DNA from: Trogon surrucura
Lineage: Eukaryota; Chordata; Aves; Trogoniformes; Trogonidae
Reading direction: 5' to 3'
DNA length: 64,000 nucleotides
Assembly (NCBI GenBank): GCA_020746105.1
Contig: CM036617.1
Coordinates: 174,000,412-174,064,411, forward strand
Position 1 is the stretch's first letter. The number at the start of each line of letters is the position of its first letter. Shown piece after piece: positions 25,031 through 38,102 of the stretch. The notes below the pieces were generated by a model, which saw only the letters and a list, made by a program, of their open reading frames with translations, had not been told where the DNA came from and did not search any database. Both the position numbers and the translations under genes were made by a program.

Positions 25031-25360
25031 TTTAATTAGATGACTAAACATATAATCAGGAAGAAAAACTAATTAATTTGTAAAGTGTGCTTGATATTTA
25101 AGGAAATATAATCATAAAATTTTCACTTAAAAAGCTTTGATGTGTTGTTTTGTAATAATTTTAAAGACTGTTTGCAACATCATGGTCATGTTAGGTTTGA
25201 ACTGAACTCTTGATCTAAAAAGAATATGTAAAAAAAAGTGTAAAAACCTGCTATGAAATAGCAGTAAAAATGATATTTTTTAAATAAAATATTAGTCTTT
25301 TTCACTCTTTTTTTTTGTAAGGAAGATTTTCAAGGTTTGTTGAAATAAAAAATGCCGCAG

Positions 25361-25404
25361 TTTCTCTTTCTCTTTCTCTTTCTCTTTTTTTCTCTTTCTT
25401 TCTT
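25361..25404. repeat. CTCTTT microsatellite
   Basis: An imperfect (CTCTTT)n run, pyrimidine-only on the plus strand. Likely polymorphic in length. Confidence 0.85.
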
Positions 25405-28400
25405 CAGATGTTGTTTCTTTATTTTTTAGAAACAAGGATTTAGACACAAAGGTTTTGTTCCCTTCATGTGGTCAAATTTACTGTAAAAAAGTTAATATTG
25501 CTTACTTTTCTGCAGATCCTCTGAAGGTCATGAAGCACATTTTGATAGTGTAGAGATATATGAACAAAAGTTTATAGCAAAAAATATTAACAAAAAGTGG
25601 TCCAAATAGATCTTCTTTTTTTTTTTCCAATTTTGCTTTTCCTTTTGGCCTGTGCAACAGAAAATAATATCTGACCCAAAATGCACATATTTTTATAAAG
25701 ATAATAGGACACTAAAAAACATGTTACTTTTCCTGTATTATACATTAGATCATGAGCACAGGTGGAAATGAAACTCTTCTCCTCTGCATTTAGATCTGAG
25801 AAGCGTCATATCAGCTATTAAGGATGTATGTTTTCATAGAGAATTTAAATTTGATTAAATGAGAATTAATTTTTGATTAAAAAAATGATCAAGGCTTGTC
25901 TGAAACAGGTTGAGTGGAAGTGAAAGAAGGCTCAAATTGATTTTTAGGGACATTAGAGGGAGAAGTTCAGTTTAGGAGAGACTACTCGGGTCTTGAGGGG
26001 GAAGATAAATAAGTACTTGTGAGGGTTCCTTGATCTGTAGGTTCTCTCCTGCTAGTCTCTCTTCTCTTTTCTTGGACATCCTATCCCCCTGTTGCTGCTC
26101 TATGCAACTTCCATGTTATTCCTTACCCCAAAATGCTCAGTCTCTTTTGGCAGTATTTCCTATCTCCTTCAAACTCCTTTTACAAGAAGTAAAGCTTCCT
26201 TTTACAAATGTTGACCTTGTTCAGCTCTTTGCATGTCATCGCCTGCTGAGACAGGAAAAAGCAAACATTCTGGATTGTGATTTCTTTCTGCTTCTGAAGG
26301 ACTTCTAGATGGTAGCAGCTGTCAACTTTCCCTGAATGGAAAGGAGAAGAGCAGTGCTCACTGCTCTTCACAGTCATTAAGCAAAGTGCGAGAGAGAAAG
26401 TATTGCATTTCATAGTCTTGGCCTCCTTTTGACACTAGTGTTGATTACAGATTTACTATCTTGTCTCTGTAGTCTCACTAGTGTAGGATTCCCCTCCAAT
26501 ATATTTTTCTAGATGTAAGAGATCCTCAAAAAGTGTAACTAAAACTTCAGTACTAGAAAAAAAACTTTAAAAAAAAATCTGAAGCACAATATTTCTTTTT
26601 CAAAATATTTTCAAAAGAAACACAGTTCAAGGTGTTTTCCAAAGTACATAAATATTTCATAGCAGTCTTTGAACTTACAAACCAGGAAAAGTTCTTTTAA
26701 TAATGTGATAGTGCTATGGTTGTATAACAGCACATGTATCTCTTACTGAGGCATAGCTTTGGAGCCTTATTTGCCCACTGTCAAATTTGCTAAATAACAG
26801 AAGAATTTTTCTAGATTGGAATACTGACTGCCACCTGACAGAACTTTGCCTTGGCAGTCTGCCATCTCCTTTTCCTCCTCTTGCAGTAGTGACACACAAT
26901 TTCTTTGAAGTAAACAGGCCTCATGCAGTTAAGTTTCAGTATCACTAGCTCTAATTATTTGTCTTTTTCACATCTATCCCTATGCAACACTAAATTGCTG
27001 TCCTCGTTGCAAGCAGGAGTTTCTTAGATATAACTTCTATATCTTTTTTTTGGCAAACAGAAAGAATGATCTAAGAATAATTCAGAGTTATATTGTTAAT
27101 GAGCTGGATGTGTTTTGTTTAAGAAATAAAAGTAAAACATGCTTCTTGATTTTCAGCTAAATTGCTTGATATATAGCTTCAAAGACCCTTTGTAGACATA
27201 AAAAAAAGTTACTCTTCCAGAAAGAAGCTGAAAAATCATTCAATAACAACTCTCAATAGTGTAATGATTATTATGGATGTTTAGCAGTAACTATGGGTCA
27301 TTAATGTGTCACCCATGTATTAGTGTTATTAGTATTTATTTTGTAGGGACTTTGAATTTGTAAATAAGAATTTTTCAAAACAATCAACTGGTGTAAAACA
27401 GCAATACTTTTCTATTCTAAATAATCCACTGTTTTCAATAAACAATAATGAGTTATATTTACTACTTCCCTAAGGAAAAAATAAGAGAGAGAGTGGAAGA
27501 TAAATCTATAACATATAACAATCTAATCTGGATATCTAAACAGATGCAAGATACTCTGAATTAAACTGTAGTTAGCATGTACATGACAACTTACAGCAGG
27601 TTTTCCCTGTCAGTATATACTCATAAGTTTCATAACATACTTTCTTCCTCCAATCAGCCCAAATGGTTTCTGCTGCTTCTCTTTATCAAATAGTTCCTAT
27701 CTTGTCCATGGACAACACAAAGAAGTCAAATAAGATTTGTCTTACTGGGTTTGAAACACAGAAAGATTTTGAGAAATAAATGTTCCTATAACAGTGTTTT
27801 TAGCCTCTCTAGCACTAGACTTTTAATTCTATAAGAGAGCAACTGTCTCCTGCCACAGACGGTGTTTTTTCCTGCATTTCAGAGTTCCTAGTACCACACT
27901 CTAGAGGTGCTTCTCCTAGATTGAGGAGGGCGGTTCAGAAGGTTAATTTCACTTTTCAGTTTGCCCGTGTTCTCAGGAAGGCTAGTCACGGTGTTGTCTG
28001 CTTGTATGAAGGACTGGAGTTCCACAGTTCTAGTAGGGCCTAAAGAGTTTGTTCTTGTTTATTCATATTCACTTTTCATAATATAATTACACTTTTTCTG
28101 GAACCGTTAGCTAGAAAACTTTTGATCACTGAAGGAAGTTTTTAATCTCTGCAAGAAAACCTCAGAACTCTTTACTCACCCTTCCATGCTGCACACAAAT
28201 AGACTGCTGATTTGCTTTGTCCAGCTATTTTGATCAGCTACTATGTGCTGGCGTAAACTGTCAAGCCAGTCTCAGTGCTGACCACTGCTCCAAAAGCTAT
28301 TCAGAATGACGATGTCAGGCTTTGCTGCGTATCACAACTCTCAATTTCCATGATAAATTTGAAAAATTGTGGGACAGACATGTCAGTCCAGCTCTTTTAC

Positions 28401-31400
28401 CTTGCATTTCAATGTGAGGCACTAAAACCAGCAGAAGGTGCCGTGTCTTCAAAAGCCGTGTTCCACAGTGGGTCACAAAAAGACTAAGTCACTAAAGTAA
28501 GTTATGAAGACAAAGTTTGTCACAAACTGATCTTACCCACTTTTTATTTTTAAGAAAGCAGAATCAAGATGAAGGTGATAGTCTCTTTTCATTTTCCTAA
28601 TCATAGTAAAAACATTTTTTAAAGATACAGTTTTTGGACCACTCAGCTATATTTTTTTTGATTCCAAAGCTTCTGTTCTATATATCAGTCGAATGTCTGT
28701 GAATACTCTTGCCTTGGCACAAACACAATGTCAATTTTAGACAGGTTTTTTTCGTCTTGAAATGAGAAGGAATTGACAGTGCTACTTTAATTATTTTTGA
28801 TTTCTTTCTGAGCATAAACTCTGAAGTGTTCAGTTGACCTTGAAGCAAAGGCTAACATATTAGACATCTATTTTTGATTTGAAGTATCACCTATTTTACT
28901 TTTTAAATGCTGCCAAGTACTTTATTATCAACCTATTACTTTACTGGGATATCTTTGCATAATCATTTTATGTGTTTTTAAAACTGTGATTCAATATCTT
29001 ATTTTTTGGTGCTACTTGTTAGTGCTAAGAGGCTTGCTTTCTTACAGAGAGAGAAAACAATGATGATACATTCAATGAAATATAGTTGCTAGCCTCTGCC
29101 CTTGTTCATCTGCACCATGGTAGAAAATCAATTTGAATAGCTTGATATATATTCAGTACTTTATTTCAGTTCCTTTTCTTCTTTTTCTTTTTTTTTTTTT
29201 TCCTGAATTCTGGCATGCAGGCAAGTTGTTGCTTCCTCAAATAAATTTAGACAACAATATGATATTCAGCAGCATTTGTCTTTGTATTAGTACCAGAAAG
29301 AATCTTGTATTTTGTGTAATAATTCCCAATGATGTAGAGTTTTTCTAATGTCTCAACATAGTTTACAGATATTAATTTCCCTTTACAATAAATTTGCAAC
29401 ATGCTGTGCATGAATATTTGTATGACTTATTAAGTAAATACAAGAGACAGACGGTTAAAGCTTCTGACATGTTTATTTCAATTCCAGTTGTATGTGGTTT
29501 TCTTCATTACGTAATTTGTCTGTTTTTACCAAAGAAAATCAATGATGCAGTTATGTCTAGATAATTGGACTATTTTAAAAAAAATACTTTAAATAGGAAT
29601 TTAAATTTAATTTTAATAGTGAGTTTATACTTTCTCTTGGAATTGAGATTTTGGGTTCTAATTGAGTTGATAGTTTGATTTTATTTTATTAGCAAAATTA
29701 ATTCTAGTTAAATAACTTGACAAATTCCTTCAGATGAATGGGGACAAAATATTGAAATAGTCTCTGTCTGACTTTGGAAAGTATATTTACCATCTTGATT
29801 AAAGCAAATTTAATTACTTGAGAGTATAATGAATGAAATCATTGAGAAGTGAAAGTTTTCACGTACTAGTATTGAAGTGACATTTTATAGAGATTATCAA
29901 GAGGTGAGGATAAACAAAACACAGTGTTCTTAGTTCTCACAATTACTGTAAGTACTTTTAGAAAACATATTTCAGAAAATACTAATATGATTAAGAATTA
30001 TGATTATTAAATTAAGAATTGTTATGTAGATAAACATTATGGTCACTTAGAAATGTGAATCTTACTCTCTGCTATTTTTGTGTATAAATATGCATATGCG
30101 TTTTTTACAAGAAAAGTTAAGACAATTACTTCAAAACTGTTAATCTTAAAAAAGAGCTTTCAGTTCTACATGGTCAGACAATTTCCTGAAACCTGTGGCC
30201 TTACTGGCTGAGAAAAAAAGCATCCTCTGTCAGTTTGTAAGTTCTGGAAAACTGGGAAAGTAAGTCTTCTGCTAAATGCAGACATTTCACATTACATTTT
30301 TGAACATATGTATTCCTTCTCAAATTCCATGCTTCCTATTTCATATTTTGACTTATCCACTTTTTTTTTTTTTTTTGGTGGCAATAAGATCTGGTTTACA
30401 ATAATTTCTTTCCCCCTTAGAAAGTGGGAGTTATTGTCATATTAACTGTCTGAGAGGTGGACAAGTATCTTATGCCTTCTGTTACATCTTTGGCTTTCTT
30501 TTATCTTATCTTGAATGTGAGCCCTTTTTCTATGAAGGAAATAATTTCAAAATCTTTAGTATTCCTCTTTTTGTTTAATATGAAAGTATCTCTAGTCTGT
30601 GTAGTTTCCAACACATGCTTGTTTATAAGATCTATCTATTTATAAATATGTATTACAGAGTGTCACTTGTAGAAAAAAAAATAGCTAGTAGATTTGGTAA
30701 GAAAATGGAAACTGTGAAAACCATCATCAAGCAAAGGAATGGAACCAGTATATCAGATGGAATGCAAAATAATATCTGTTGTAAGGAAAAATATAGACTA
30801 CCACTACCTTTGACATGAGTATACAGTGGCTATGCTGATATAAGCTAGTGATGTAGGTGCCACTGGGAAGAGCTCAGATGATGTCTCTTCTGTCACTTAA
30901 AACAGAGTATTAGTCTGCTAGAAACAAGGTGGATAACAATGTGGACAGTATTAAAAAAAACAAAACAAGCAACTAAATCAGCAGTATAGTTTCATAGGAA
31001 ATAAAGTATGCTGTACAAATTTAGACTTACAAAGTTTTATCTTTAGAATTCAGGGAATTCTAGAAAAAGTGGTCAATGGTATCAAAAACCTCACAGGAAG
31101 AAAACAAGTGATTTAACCTAGAAAAGTGAAGAATGAAAACAGAATGTTTACCACAAAAAATAATGAACTTCAGAAATTATGAACTTAGATAACCTGTTTT
31201 TCTTAAATAAGAATACAAAAGGGTGTTCAATTAAAACAGACGGTGGTAAATTCGGAAGTGATGGACCTTATTTTGTCAGGCAGTTCATGATTGCAACATT
31301 TAAGCTGCTGGCAAAAGAATGTGAAAATTATTAACTATCATACTTCAAGTTTTAAACTAAACCTGATTTACCAGAGATTATAAGGGAAGATTTTTTTCCA

Positions 31401-32203
31401 CATTTTCCTCTATGGATTGCACCCCCACCCCAATGTGCTATACTTTGACCATTGAATGGAGGAGCCTTCTCCCTGATTTAGTGTGGCTGTACTTGTTTTC
31501 CTATTATTGCTGATTTTTATTCTTCATAATATAATTCTTCTTATGCTGGAGATATTAGCTGATGAACCTTTTATCACTGATTTCTGAGGCAAATATTTTC
31601 ATTTTGTTTGAAACTTTCTACTTAAGAGTTCAGTGGAAGTTTATCTTTTTAGAGCACTACATTAAATGCTTGTGTGACAAGTTCTGGTAATGTTCATTAA
31701 TGTAAAAAAGGATGCTGTCTTTCTTTGGTTGACTTTCCTTATGAGGTTTTCTCCACATTGCAATGCAAATCATACAGAATTCAGTCAGAGAAAATAGAAT
31801 TGTTCTGATCCCTCAAGTAGTAATAGCATTTACTACTTAGTGGAACTGTTATCCAGGGTTTGATAATTTGTTTTCATTTAAACATTTCTATTTGTTTTCT
31901 GTACTTCAACTGCAAGCAATGTCTAATCTATGCGACTGGGAAGAGAGTGGTTCAGCTCACCTCGAAGCACATGCACAAAATGTTGCTTAGATGCCAGATA
32001 CATCTCAAGGGATCTTGCCTTGCCAAGAAGGAAAGAAATAGAAACTTCCTGATACTTACGTCATATCTATCATTCCAATGTGGATACGTATGATACTGAG
32101 GGGCCCTAAAAGCACTGTTACAGAAGAGAACAGCATTCCAGGGTTCACTACTGGTATCGACAGACCTCCATAGAAGGCAAGATATTTAGCATTGTATTAG
32201 ATT

Positions 32204-33407
32204 TGTGTGGCAAGGTTTTGGTAACAGGGGTGCTGCAGGGGTGGCTTCTGTGACAAGCTGCTGGAAGCTTCCCCCATGTCCAACAGAGACAATGCCAGCC
32301 TGCTCCAAGACAGACCTGCCACTGACCAAAGCTGAGCCCATCCGCAATGGTGGAAATGTCTCCAGGATAACATATTTATAAGCAGGGAAAACTGCTGGTC
32401 AACAACAGTTGGAGGAGAGGAGTGAGAATATGTGAGAGAAACAATGCTGTAGACATCAAGGTCAGTGAAGAAGGAGAGGGAGGAGGTGTTGCAGATGCCA
32501 CAGCAAAAATTCTCCTGCAACCCATGGTGAAGACAATGGTGAGGCAAACCATCATCCTGCAGCCCATGGAGGTTAACAGTGGAGCAGATATCCACCTGCA
32601 GACACTGGAGGACCCCACACCAGAGAAGATGAATGTATCTGAAGGAGGCTGTGATTCCACAGGAGGCTCACATTGGAGCAGGCTCCTGACAGAAGCTGTG
32701 GACCCTGGGAGAGGAGCCCGCACTGAAATAGGACTTATGATCCTGTGTGGAATTCATGTGGGAGCAGTTTGTTCCTAACAGACAGTATCCCATGGAAAGA
32801 ACCCACACTGGAGCAGTTTATGAAGAGTCATAGAATCACAGAACCATAGAATGATTTGAGTTGGAAGGGACCTTAAAGATCATCTAGTTCCAATCCCCCG
32901 CCATGTGGAGGGACATATTCCACTAGACTTGGATCAGAACTGCAGCCCATGTTTGAGAAGTTCATGGAGGACTGTATCCCATGGGAAGGGCCTCATGTGG
33001 GAGCAGGGGAAGAGTGTGACAAGTCCTTCCCCTGAGGAGGAAAGCACAGTAAAATGAATGTGTGGCAAACTGACTGTAAGCCCCATTCCTCATTCTCCTG
33101 TGCTGCTCAGGAAAAGGAAGCAGAGAATTTAGGTATGAAGTTAAGTCCAGGAAGAAGGGAGGGGTAGGAGGAAGATGTTTTAAGATTTAGGTTTTATTTC
33201 TCATTATCATACTTTCTCCTGCTTATTAATAAATTAAATTAATTTTCCTCAAGTTAGATCTGTTTTTGCCCATGAAGGTAATTGGTGGGTGATCTCTCTG
33301 TGTCCTTATCTTGACCCATGACCCTTTTGTTATATTTTTTCTTCTCTGTTCAGCTGGAGGAAGGGAATGATGGAGCAGCTTTAGTGACCACAGTCAACCC
33401 ACCACCA
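32204..33407 (+). mobile_element. Long avian ERVL-type LTR (fossil), possible 5' LTR of the ERVL that follows
   Basis: This is the same family as the LTR at 6665-7833 but more diverged. Shared blocks are GGTGGCTTCTGTGACAAGCTGC, the TATA-like CATATTTATA (32371), the AAGGTCAGTGAAGAAGGAG leader, repeats on CCCATGG...CCCACACTGGAGCAG, and AATAAA at 33228. The end is ACAGTCAACCCACCACCA, which resembles the family terminus. It carries a CR1 tail at 32826-32937. No clear target duplication is seen. It faces the same way as the ERVL pol remnants downstream, yet the LTR beyond pol (38871-39480) is of a different type. It is therefore either a separate solo LTR or part of a composite. Confidence 0.8.
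32826..32937 (-). mobile_element. CR1 3' tail inserted in the LTR
   Basis: The plus strand shows the reverse of a CR1 3' end: TCATAGAATCACAGAACC, then GAGTTGGAAGGGACC and ATCATCTAGTTCCAA. LTR sequence (ending TTTATGAAG at 32825) resumes with AACTGCAGCCCATG at 32938, so the insertion point is clear. Only the last ~110 bases of the CR1 were copied. Confidence 0.85.
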
Positions 33408-33509
33408 ACACGCGTGTAGCCACCTATGTCTAGAATTGCAAAGCTGACCCTGAATCCCAGCCTAGCTTTTTTCTTGGGGTGTCATACCCTGTGGATATGA
33501 TACTATACC
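33408..33509. other. Unexplained ~100-bp spacer between the LTR end and a primer-site-like sequence
   Basis: In an intact provirus the primer-binding site directly follows the LTR. Here ~100 bases (GTAGCCACCTATGTCTAG...) intervene. They match neither of the LTR types in this window. They may be the remnant of another LTR end or host DNA trapped between two elements. Confidence 0.4.
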
Positions 33510-36500
33510 TGGCAGAAGAAGTGGAGTCAGGGTAAGAAAGGAGGTGGAGAGAAAGTTTTTGCAGCCATTAGATACATGGAGGTGTTACTTCTACCCTTTG
33601 GGTACTGCTTTTACTTGTACAGGACAGCAAAGAACACAGAAAAGAGAACTGTGTTTAATTGGTGAAGGTAATCTATCTCCTTTAAGGAAACAAAACCAAA
33701 ATAAAAGCCAGACCCACCTCTTATTTTTCTGGAGTAATGGAAATATAGGACAAACAAATGCTACAGAAACAGAGTAGTTTCTACTGCTGTATTGCAGTTT
33801 AGGTAAGCATTCTGATACAGAGGTCTTCCAGATTTTTTTTTCAAAATAAATTAACAGCTGTTCTTCTACATATTTCTCAAAAGACTTCTGTTATGAAGGG
33901 AAAACTCTGTTTGGGCTTTCCCAGGGCCTAGGGGTATGGACATATCAAAGAACTCAGTAATATTTCAGAAATGTAAGACTGCTTTCTATAAATTGTTTTC
34001 ATAAATACAAAGTCAGAAAGATATATTGCATTAAAGGTTGTTCTGAAGTACCATTACAAGTTTATTGATTCACTTTTCAGAAATCTAATAGACTTTGTTT
34101 TCTACTTTATGATACATGCATAGCTACATGAAGTGCTGAAAACAGTACAGTGGCACTTATACAAAATAATCAGATATAATTGTTGGTGCCTTCATAACTG
34201 TTACCAATAATTGCTGATAATCAGTTTCACGATTTCATAAAAGAGAAATTGAAATCTGTAAATGTTACACTTCGACATCTCAGTTTCTCTAGCTGGAAAA
34301 CAATTGGTTATTTAATTAACATGATGAAATAGTTAATTTGGAAGAAACAGACTGAATTTCAGGTGTCCCTTGGCAGAAAGTCATCTTCTTCTGTGGACAC
34401 TTTGCATAAAATATAAACCAATTTTTTTTACACTTGAACTAATTTCATGAAACAAATATCTATTTGTCTCAGTCAAAGCCTCCTGGAAGAAGTGGAATTC
34501 AGTTTTGTGGGGTTACTTTCTACCAAAGAAGAGCAGATGTTGATTGCTACCCTGATGGTGCATCAGCAGCAAAACCAAGTCAATTGATATTTCCTTGTTT
34601 CCATCCCTGAACTGGTTCATCAACTGAAGAGCAGTGTGATCAGGAAGACTTTCTCATGCTTTAATAGGCTTATATGGTCAGTAAAATCTGATCGAAAAGT
34701 CTGATCATAGAATCATAGAATGATGGAGGGAGAAGGTTAACACTGGAGCGTTGTGGTCTGAATGAAGTCATGCCACCACTGAGAGCCGCTGTGCCAGACA
34801 TACTATAACTTCCATAAAAAATGGAATCCAAGGCAGCCAAGTAGTTTGCCATGACTGGTGTCACTAATGCATTTTTCTCAATCCCTTTCACAAAAAAATG
34901 CAGACCACGGTTTGCTTCAGTGTGGAGGGGTATCCAATGCACTTGGAATGTGTAGTGGGGGAGTGAAAGTACAGTCCTACCATTTGTTACGGATTGATCC
35001 AGACTGCAATGTACAAGATGATGCTCCTAAACATCTGCAATACATCAGTGACATAATTGTGTGGGACAACAGAGCAGAATGAATGTTTGAGACGGGAAAA
35101 AGAACGATTCGGATTATTCTAAAAGCAAGGTCAGAGGAAATACTTAAGAGATCGGTACAGAACATGCTCTACACTGCTACTGGGAAGCATGGCTTCACCT
35201 GGAACCTCTAGCACACCAAGACACCCAAGGTCAAACTCTAGAGTTTTGGAGCTCAGGATGTTGAATCCCACTACACTTTAACTGAAAAATAAGTATTAGC
35301 AGAATATGATGGAGTTCAAGTCACTTCAGAAGTTTTTGATACAGAAGTACAGCTCTTCTTGGCACTATAATTATAACGATAAACTTTACTGGACTGTACG
35401 TTCAAAGGAAATGTCTTCTCTACACATCGTACAACCAATGTCTCATGGAGTAAGTAGGCAGCATTGAGCTTGCAATGGGCTTGAATGGGAACTCCAGCCA
35501 CCTGGTTATCCTGGAAGAGATCATGGACTTGCTAGAAGGCAAAGATATTGGAACATCACAAGAGAAGATGACTAGTATGCAAGAGGCACCACTATATAAT
35601 GAGTTATCAGAAGATGAAAGATGAAAAATGCTCTCTTTATTGATGGATCCTGCCATATGGTAGCAAATCATCAAAGTGGAAAGCTATTGTGTGGAGTCAC
35701 ACATGATAAGTAGTCGAAGACATTGAAGCAGAAGAAGAATCAAGTCAGTTTGCATCTAGCTGGCCCTAGAGATTGTTGAATGAGAAAAGTACTTTATCCT
35801 TATACTTACTCCTGAGCAGTGGCAAACACCCTGTGGGGGTGGAAGCAGATCATCCAGCATCATAGAGGTAAACACATCTGGGTTGTCCCATTGAGGCAAG
35901 AGATTGTTGCCTGGGTAGAAAACATTGCTGTAAAGATGTCATGTAGATGTTTAACATGCCCAAAAAATGTTCTGTTGTAGAACTTTGGAACAACAAAGGG
36001 GTAAACCAGCCTGTCAAAATCAAAGTAGCTTGGATGCACCTGGACTGGGAGCGTACAGATGAAATATTTGTAGCTTGATGGACCCATGAAACATTGGGAC
36101 ATCTGGGAAGAGATGCAACATACAGATGGGGACCTGGTGATCATGGACTGAACCTGAACATTAAGGTCATCACACAGGTCATTCATGAATGTGAAACATG
36201 CTGTAATCAAGTGACTCACACAAATAAAATTTCTCTAGAACAGGAATCAGTGGCTGGGATTGCCATATAGTGAGTCCTGACAAATTGACTATATTGGACC
36301 ACTGCCATGAATATGCCCAGTCAAGCGATACATACTCGCCATGGTGGAAGTGAGTACCAGAGGGCTAGAAATGTACACTGTAGACCATAGCACTGCCTGA
36401 AACTCTGTTTTGAGCCTTGAAAGCTCTACAGCAACACAATACCGTCGAAAGAACTGAAGCAGACAGTGAGACTCATTTCCAAAATTACCCTATAGGCTTC

Positions 36501-36561
36501 TTGGCCAAGAAATACAGTTCTGATTGTGTGTACCACATCCCTTATCACCCACAAGTCTCTG

Positions 36562-36631
36562 GAAAGATTGAATTGATTTGAAAGATTGATTAGGAAGACT
36601 GATTTGAAAGATTGATTGGAAAGATTGATTC
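36562..36631 (+). repeat. Four copies of GAAAGATTGA at the 5' junction of the CR1 in ERVL pol
   Basis: GAAAGATTGA starts at 36562, 36580, 36606 and 36619, with short GATTT or TAGGAAGACT spacers. The first copy belongs to the ERVL target itself; the others lie between it and the first CR1 codons. The target motif was evidently copied repeatedly at the junction, during LINE insertion or by later slippage. Confidence 0.8.
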
Positions 36632-38102
36632 AGTAAGTCATGGATAACAGGTGAGGTGCCTGAAGACTGGAGGAAAGCGAATGTCACTCCAGTCGTCAAG
36701 GAGGGCAGGAAGGATGACCCAGGTAACTACAGACCGGTCAGCCTCACCTCCATCCCTGGAAAGGTGATGGAACATCTTATCCTTGGTGCTGTCTCTAGGC
36801 ATATCAAGGATAAGAAGGATAATAGGAGCAATCAGCATGGCTTTGCCAAGGGGAAGTCATGTTTGACCAACCTGATAACCTTTTATGAAGACATAACCAG
36901 GTGGATGGATGGTGGCCGTGCAGTGGATGTGGTCTATCTGGATATCAGCAAGGCCTTTGACGCCGTCTCCCACAGCATCCTCATAGGTAAACTGAGGAAG
37001 TGTGGTCTGGATGATCGAGCAGTGAGGTGGGTCGCTAATTGGTTGAAGGGAAGAAGTCAGAAAGTTGTGGTCAATGGGGCAGAGTCTAGTTGGAGGCCTG
37101 TGTCTAGTGGAGTCCCTTGGGAGTCAGTGCTCGGGTCGGTGCTTTTCAATATATTCATCAGTTACCTGGATGAGGGATTAGAGAGCACTGTCAGCAAGAT
37201 TGCTGATGACACACAAAACTGGGAGAAGTAGTTGACACACCAGCAGACTGTGCTGCCATTCAGAAAGACCTGGACAGGCTGGAGGGCTGGGCAGGGAGGA
37301 ATCTGATGAAATTCAACAAGGGCAAGTGTAGAGTTTTGCACCTGGGAAAGAATAACCTCGTGTGTCAGTATAGGTTGGGGACTGACCTGCTGGAGAGCAG
37401 TGTAGGGGAAAGGGACCTGGGGGTCCTGGTGGACAGCAGGATGACCATGAGCCAGCAATGTGCCCTTGTGACCAAGAAGGCCTATGGCATCCTGGGGTGT
37501 ATCAGAAGGGGAGTATCAAGTAGGTCAAGAGAGGTCCTCCTGCTCCCTCTACTCTGCCCTGATGAGGTTACGTCTGGAATATTGTGTCCAGTTCTGGGCC
37601 TCTCAGCTCAAGAGAGACAGGGAACTGCTTGAGAGAGTCCAGCGCAGAGCCACCAAGATGATGAAGGGAATGGAACATCTCTCTTATGAGGAAAGGCTGA
37701 AGGAGCTGGATCTCTTTAGCTTGGAGAAGAGGAGGCTGAGGGGTGATCTCATAAATGTTTATAAATATGTCAAGCAGGAGTGTCAGGAGGACAAAGCCAG
37801 GCTCTTTTCAGTGATGTCCAATGACAGGACAAGTGGCAATGGGTACAAGCTGGAACATAGAAGGTTCCATAAAAAATATTAGAAAAAACTTTTTCACTGT
37901 CAGAGTGACAGAGCCCTGGCACAGGCTGCTCAGGGAGGTTGTGGAGTCTCCGTCTTTGGAGACATTCAAAACCTGCCTGGACGCGTTCCTGTGTGACCTA
38001 CTGTAGGTAATCCTGCTCTGGCAGGGGGATTGGACTAGATGATCTTTTGAGGTCCCTTCCGACCCCTAACATTCTGTGATTCTGTGGTTCCGTGATTCTG
38101 TG
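36632..38102 (+). mobile_element. CR1 LINE, 5'-truncated, inserted in ERVL pol
   Basis: It spans most of the RT domain to the 3' end. The coding remnants run from [18 protein letters not shown] at the start to FKTCLDAFLCDLL, followed by GATTGGACTAGATGATCTTTTGAGGTCCCTTCCGACC and a tail of ATTCTGTG octamers ending at 38102. The subfamily is the same as the copy at 50704-52117 (shared [21 protein letters not shown]). ERVL sequence flanks it on both sides, so it is younger than that provirus. Confidence 0.95.
36644..38006 (+). pseudogene. CR1 ORF2 reverse transcriptase, C-terminal part, frameshifted
   Basis: The frame is open from about 36644 to 37231. It includes [13 protein letters not shown], the motif-A region [29 protein letters not shown] (the family usually has [10 protein letters not shown]) and the catalytic pair in KIADD. 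A frame change near 37213 moves the reading to 37306-37632 ([17 protein letters not shown]). A second near 37530 moves it to 37484-37882 ([36 protein letters not shown]), and a stop at 37880 precedes the last segment, [20 protein letters not shown], in the third frame to 38006. The endonuclease domain is missing through 5' truncation. It encodes no working enzyme. Confidence 0.9.

Larger units (their letters stand above)
24411..32203. other. Long unique AT-rich stretch, no gene seen
   Basis: About 7.8 kb without recognisable genes or transposons. It contains the degenerate repeat at about 24880-25030 and a CT-rich microsatellite at 25361-25404. Poly-T runs occur near 29188-29202 and 30361-30376. 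None of the open frames of 60-95 codons shows a known domain. Confidence 0.5.

Noticed and set aside
32197-32778. Open frames of 115-132 codons on both strands
   Set aside because: They fall within the long LTR, which is noncoding; the frames oppose each other and match no protein family.
34706-34726. ATAGAATCATAGAATGATGG resembling a CR1 tail within ERVL
   Set aside because: Only about 20 bases match the octamer pattern and no GTTGGAAGGGACC-type segment follows, so a separate insertion cannot be supported.
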